NCBI GenBank assembly: GCA_944800085.1
Contig: CALYLO010000008.1
Location: 1 to 64,000, forward strand
Origin: Paenibacillus melissococcoides
GTDB lineage: Bacteria; Bacillota; Bacilli; Paenibacillales; Paenibacillaceae
Direction of reading: 5' to 3'
DNA: 64,000 nt
Shown: positions 61,774 to 64,000 of the stretch, in pieces
Layout: each line of letters starts with the position of its first letter
Numbering within the stretch: the stretch's first letter is position 1
Program-made: the position numbers and the translations under genes
The notes under the pieces: model-generated
Databases searched by the model: none
Seen by the model: the letters and a program-made list of their open reading frames with translations, nothing else
What the model was told of the DNA's origin: nothing

Positions 61774-62205
61774 ATGAAGACCATTATTTTCGCCGGCAGC
61801 ACCGGCTCGGGCAAGACGACGCTGTGCCAATGGCTGCACGGCCAGGAGATTGCCTACAAAAAGACGCAAGCTGTGGAGACCTTCGATCAAGCGATCGATA
61901 CGCCGGGGGAGTGTATCGAGAATCGTTATTTGTACAAGATGCTGCTTGTCTCGAGCGTCGACGCCGATGTCATCGGGCTTGTGCAAGATTGCACAAAGGA
62001 AGAAAGCTATTTTCCGCCGGCCTTCGCGACAATGTTCGCCAAGCCGGTCATTGGAATTGTGACCAAAACCGAGCTCGCCCGTACTGAGGAGGATATCGCG
62101 CAAGCGAGAGCTTTTCTGCATGCGGCGGGCGCAGAGCGCATTTTCGAGGTCTCAACGGTGGAGAACGTAGGAGTGGACGCTCTTCGGGCTTACTTGGAGG
62201 AGTAG
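61774..62205 (+). CDS. eutP: EutP GTPase-like/acetate kinase-type protein
   Basis: 143 residues; ATG 61774 after AGGAGAAG. P-loop GSTGSGKTT (8-16), VTKTEL (NKxD-like, here TKTE) and SSVDADVIGLVQDCT. Small Ras-like EutP/PduV family; in Salmonella EutP has acetate kinase activity. Between eutS and eutV as in other Firmicute eut clusters. Confidence 0.9.
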   Translation: MKTIIFAGSTGSGKTTLCQWLHGQEIAYKKTQAVETFDQAIDTPGECIENRYLYKMLLVSSVDADVIGLVQDCTKEESYFPPAFATMFAKPVIGIVTKTELARTEEDIAQARAFLHAAGAERIFEVSTVENVGVDALRAYLEE

Positions 62206-62256
62206 GCGGTTGGTTAGCCGGATACAAGCAAATATCGACATAGAGGTGCATGACAC

Positions 62257-62829
62257 ATGAATGGAAAAATTGTAATAGTCGACGACGAACCTATTACAAG
62301 AATGGATATTCGTGAGATGCTGGAAGAGGCGGACTACAACGTAGTAGGCGAAGCTTCTGATGGGTTTGAAGCCATCGAATTATGCAAAAAGCATCTGCCC
62401 GATCTGGTCATCCTGGATGTTCAAATGCCCATCCTGGATGGGTTGAAGGCGGGTAAACGAATCATTTCAGAGCAGCTGGCCGGCGGAGTTATTCTCCTGA
62501 CCGCGTTCAGCGACAAGCAGACGATTGAAAAAGCAACCTCTATCGGTGCGCTTGGTTATCTGGTGAAGCCGCTAGACGAAAAATCATTCATTCCTATGGT
62601 CGAAGTGACCATCGCCAAAGGCAAGGAAATACGCAAGCTGGAACAAAATCTATCGAAGCTGTCGCAGAAGATGGAAGAGCGGAAAGCGGTCGAAAAAGCA
62701 AAAGGAATTCTGATGAAGGAAAATGGCTGCACCGAAGAAGAAGCCTATCAGACCTTGCGCAAACTTAGCATGGATCGACGGTGTCCGATGATCGAAATTG
62801 CAACAACCATCGTCATTTCCTATGATTGA
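62257..62829 (+). CDS. eutV: ANTAR-domain antiterminator response regulator EutV
   Basis: 190 residues. Receiver domain 1-120 with DDE acid pocket (D9, D10), phospho-acceptor D54 (VILDVQMP), T82 and K104 (VKPLDE). Coiled linker 115-140. ANTAR domain 135-190 (KAVEKAKGILMKENGCTEEEAYQTLRKLSMDRRCPMIEIATTIV). Once phosphorylated by EutW it binds the dual hairpins at 59955 and 61277 and prevents termination. Overlaps eutW by eight bases. Confidence 0.95.
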   Translation: MNGKIVIVDDEPITRMDIREMLEEADYNVVGEASDGFEAIELCKKHLPDLVILDVQMPILDGLKAGKRIISEQLAGGVILLTAFSDKQTIEKATSIGALGYLVKPLDEKSFIPMVEVTIAKGKEIRKLEQNLSKLSQKMEERKAVEKAKGILMKENGCTEEEAYQTLRKLSMDRRCPMIEIATTIVISYD

Positions 62830-64000
62830 GATCAAGGAACGGATTCGGCGGCTGTGCAAGCGGCACACGGTACTGACGGAGGCGGATATTATCCGGCTGA
62901 CGGAGATTGCCGAGTCGTTCGAAATGTCCGAAGTGAAGGATGATGTGTTCATCGACGTCCTGTCCAGCATGGGCAATGAGGCGATCGTGGTGTATCACCG
63001 CCGTCCGGATGACGGCAAATCGCTCTACCAGCGCCCGGTCGAAGGCGAGAAGGCGCTGCGCGAGAACGAGCCCGGCGTCTTGCGGACGCTGGAGACCGGA
63101 ATCATGTCGCAGGGGCTCATCGCCAATACGCAGGAAAATCATCTGGTTCGGCAGACGGTGTATCCGATCAAAAATCAAGACGGCGTCATTGCGGTCGTCA
63201 TCTATGAAAAAGATGTGAGCGACAATATTCAAGCCCACTTCAATGTGACGGGATCGCAATACGAAGACGGCGAGATGTCCTCGATGCTGACCGCCATGCT
63301 GCGGTTCAAGGATTCGATCATCAACCAGCTTGAGGATGCCGTTCTCGTCTTCGACAAGCACGGGTTTTTGAAGCTGAAGAACAAGAAGGCGGACGCCTAT
63401 TACCGGAAGCTTGGTTATCTGGAGGATATTCAGGGCCTCCATTATGACAATCTGTCTCTGGATCAGACGACGTTCTCCGACGTGATGAAGCAGTATTCCA
63501 CCTCTCCTTCCTGTCCGTTGACGGCAGACGTGAAGGTGGCCGGATCCTACTATCAGGTGAAGCGGCTGTTCATTGCGGAGCGGGATCTGTGCATCGGCGT
63601 CATCCTGCATGACGTCACGGAGATCAAGCATAAGGAAGCGGAGATTGTCTCCAAGTCGGTGGCTATCCGCGAGATTCATCACCGGGTCAAGAACAATCTG
63701 CAGACCGTGGCGTCCCTGCTCCGCATTCAGGCGCGGCAGTGCGACAGCCCGGAAGCCAAAAAATGCTTGAACGACAGTGTCAGCCGGGTGCTTGCCATCG
63801 CGGCGACCCATGAGCTGCTATCGACGGAGATCGATGCGCAGGTGGACTTGCTTGACGTCATTCGGCTTATCGCTTCGAATATCGAGCGCTGCTTCGTCGA
63901 TTGCAGCAATGTCGCCATCCAGATCGAGACTTCGCAGAGCATCTGCCTGGACAGCGACCGCACGGTCGCGATCGCGCTCATCGTGAGCGAGCTGCTGCAT
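62822..64000 (+). CDS. eutW: sensor histidine kinase EutW, 3' end outside window
   Basis: ATG 62822 lies within the end of eutV; 393 codons are open to the window edge with no stop. N-terminal sensor domain (1-130, MGNEAIVVYHRRPDDGKSLY...VIYEKDV), PAS-like 140-270 (LEDAVLVFDKHGFLKL), then HisKA_2 with AIREIHHRVKNNLQTVASLLRIQAR (phospho-His) at about 278-300 and the beginning of HATPase (IALIVSELLH). Senses ethanolamine and phosphorylates EutV in characterised relatives. The missing part should hold the remaining ATP-binding motifs. Confidence 0.92.
   Translation, partial: MIEIKERIRRLCKRHTVLTEADIIRLTEIAESFEMSEVKDDVFIDVLSSMGNEAIVVYHRRPDDGKSLYQRPVEGEKALRENEPGVLRTLETGIMSQGLIANTQENHLVRQTVYPIKNQDGVIAVVIYEKDVSDNIQAHFNVTGSQYEDGEMSSMLTAMLRFKDSIINQLEDAVLVFDKHGFLKLKNKKADAYYRKLGYLEDIQGLHYDNLSLDQTTFSDVMKQYSTSPSCPLTADVKVAGSYYQVKRLFIAERDLCIGVILHDVTEIKHKEAEIVSKSVAIREIHHRVKNNLQTVASLLRIQARQCDSPEAKKCLNDSVSRVLAIAATHELLSTEIDAQVDLLDVIRLIASNIERCFVDCSNVAIQIETSQSICLDSDRTVAIALIVSELLH

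Noticed and set aside
62813..63811. 332-residue minus-strand frame at the window end
   Set aside because: Antisense to eutW, which is open to the window edge and carries HisKA_2 motifs.
1..64000. CRISPR array
   Set aside because: No regularly spaced direct repeats were seen; all repeats are IS ends, operators or terminators.
1..64000. tRNA or rRNA genes
   Set aside because: No cloverleaf with a GTTCRA-type T-arm or rRNA segment was noticed, including at the prophage ends where tRNA targets are common. A tRNAscan run would settle it.

Overview
The window looks like Paenibacillus or a close relative. This is inferred from a mid-GC Firmicute chromosome with AGGAGG-type ribosome sites, SLH-type amidases, copper-amine-oxidase-like stalk domains, a YolD-type gene, PBSX/SP-beta-type phage proteins and a Firmicute-style eut cluster with an ANTAR regulator. 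The species cannot be fixed. It is a dense accessory region between ordinary chromosomal genes.

Layout. 1-9.1 kb: right end of a prophage (tail fibre, XkdX, holin, three-domain endolysin, small lysogeny genes with operators) ending in an internally deleted integrase. 9.6-22.6 kb: insertion-sequence territory with three near-identical 1626-bp IS5-like copies and one IS110 copy. Between them lie an ETX/MTX2 pore-forming toxin, decayed YolD and ATP-dependent DNA ligase genes, two tiny peptides and an orphan HINT/barnase-like toxin with a barstar-like immunity gene. 23.6-35.7 kb: a polymorphic-toxin locus built around VgrG-like spike proteins. It runs DUF1795-like protein, VgrG, unknown, Imm11-like, PAAR-like DUF4280, then a VgrG-HNH effector with immunity gene. 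Spare toxin cassettes follow (a deaminase and a restriction-endonuclease fold, each with a probable immunity gene), broken up by IS elements. 36-47.5 kb: secreted protein, IS1182 with a nonsense codon, DUF3231, MBL-fold lipoprotein, frameshifted chemotaxis receptor, peptide transporter, SLH amidase. 47.7-53.4 kb: FAD oxidoreductase cut by a second prophage remnant (integrase, ImmA, membrane protein, divergent repressor/Cro switch with visible operators), itself cut by a second IS110 copy. 55.2-59.3 kb: zincin-like protein, RpiR regulator, Mn pyrophosphatase, SpoIISA/SpoIISB-type toxin-antitoxin. 59.5-64 kb: ethanolamine-utilisation genes eutG-eutS-eutP-eutV-eutW.

How they work together. The eut region shows its whole RNA circuit: an adenosylcobalamin riboswitch feeding a small RNA with A1/G4 hexaloop hairpins (EutX/Rli55-type decoy), and similar dual hairpins overlapping terminators ahead of eutG and eutS. 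The ANTAR protein EutV and kinase EutW are encoded just downstream. The VgrG locus looks like an effector-loading operon with exchangeable toxin tips: the spare deaminase cassette carries the same join sequence as the resident effector. No sheath, tube or ATPase genes are in the window, so the delivery machine, if any, must be elsewhere.
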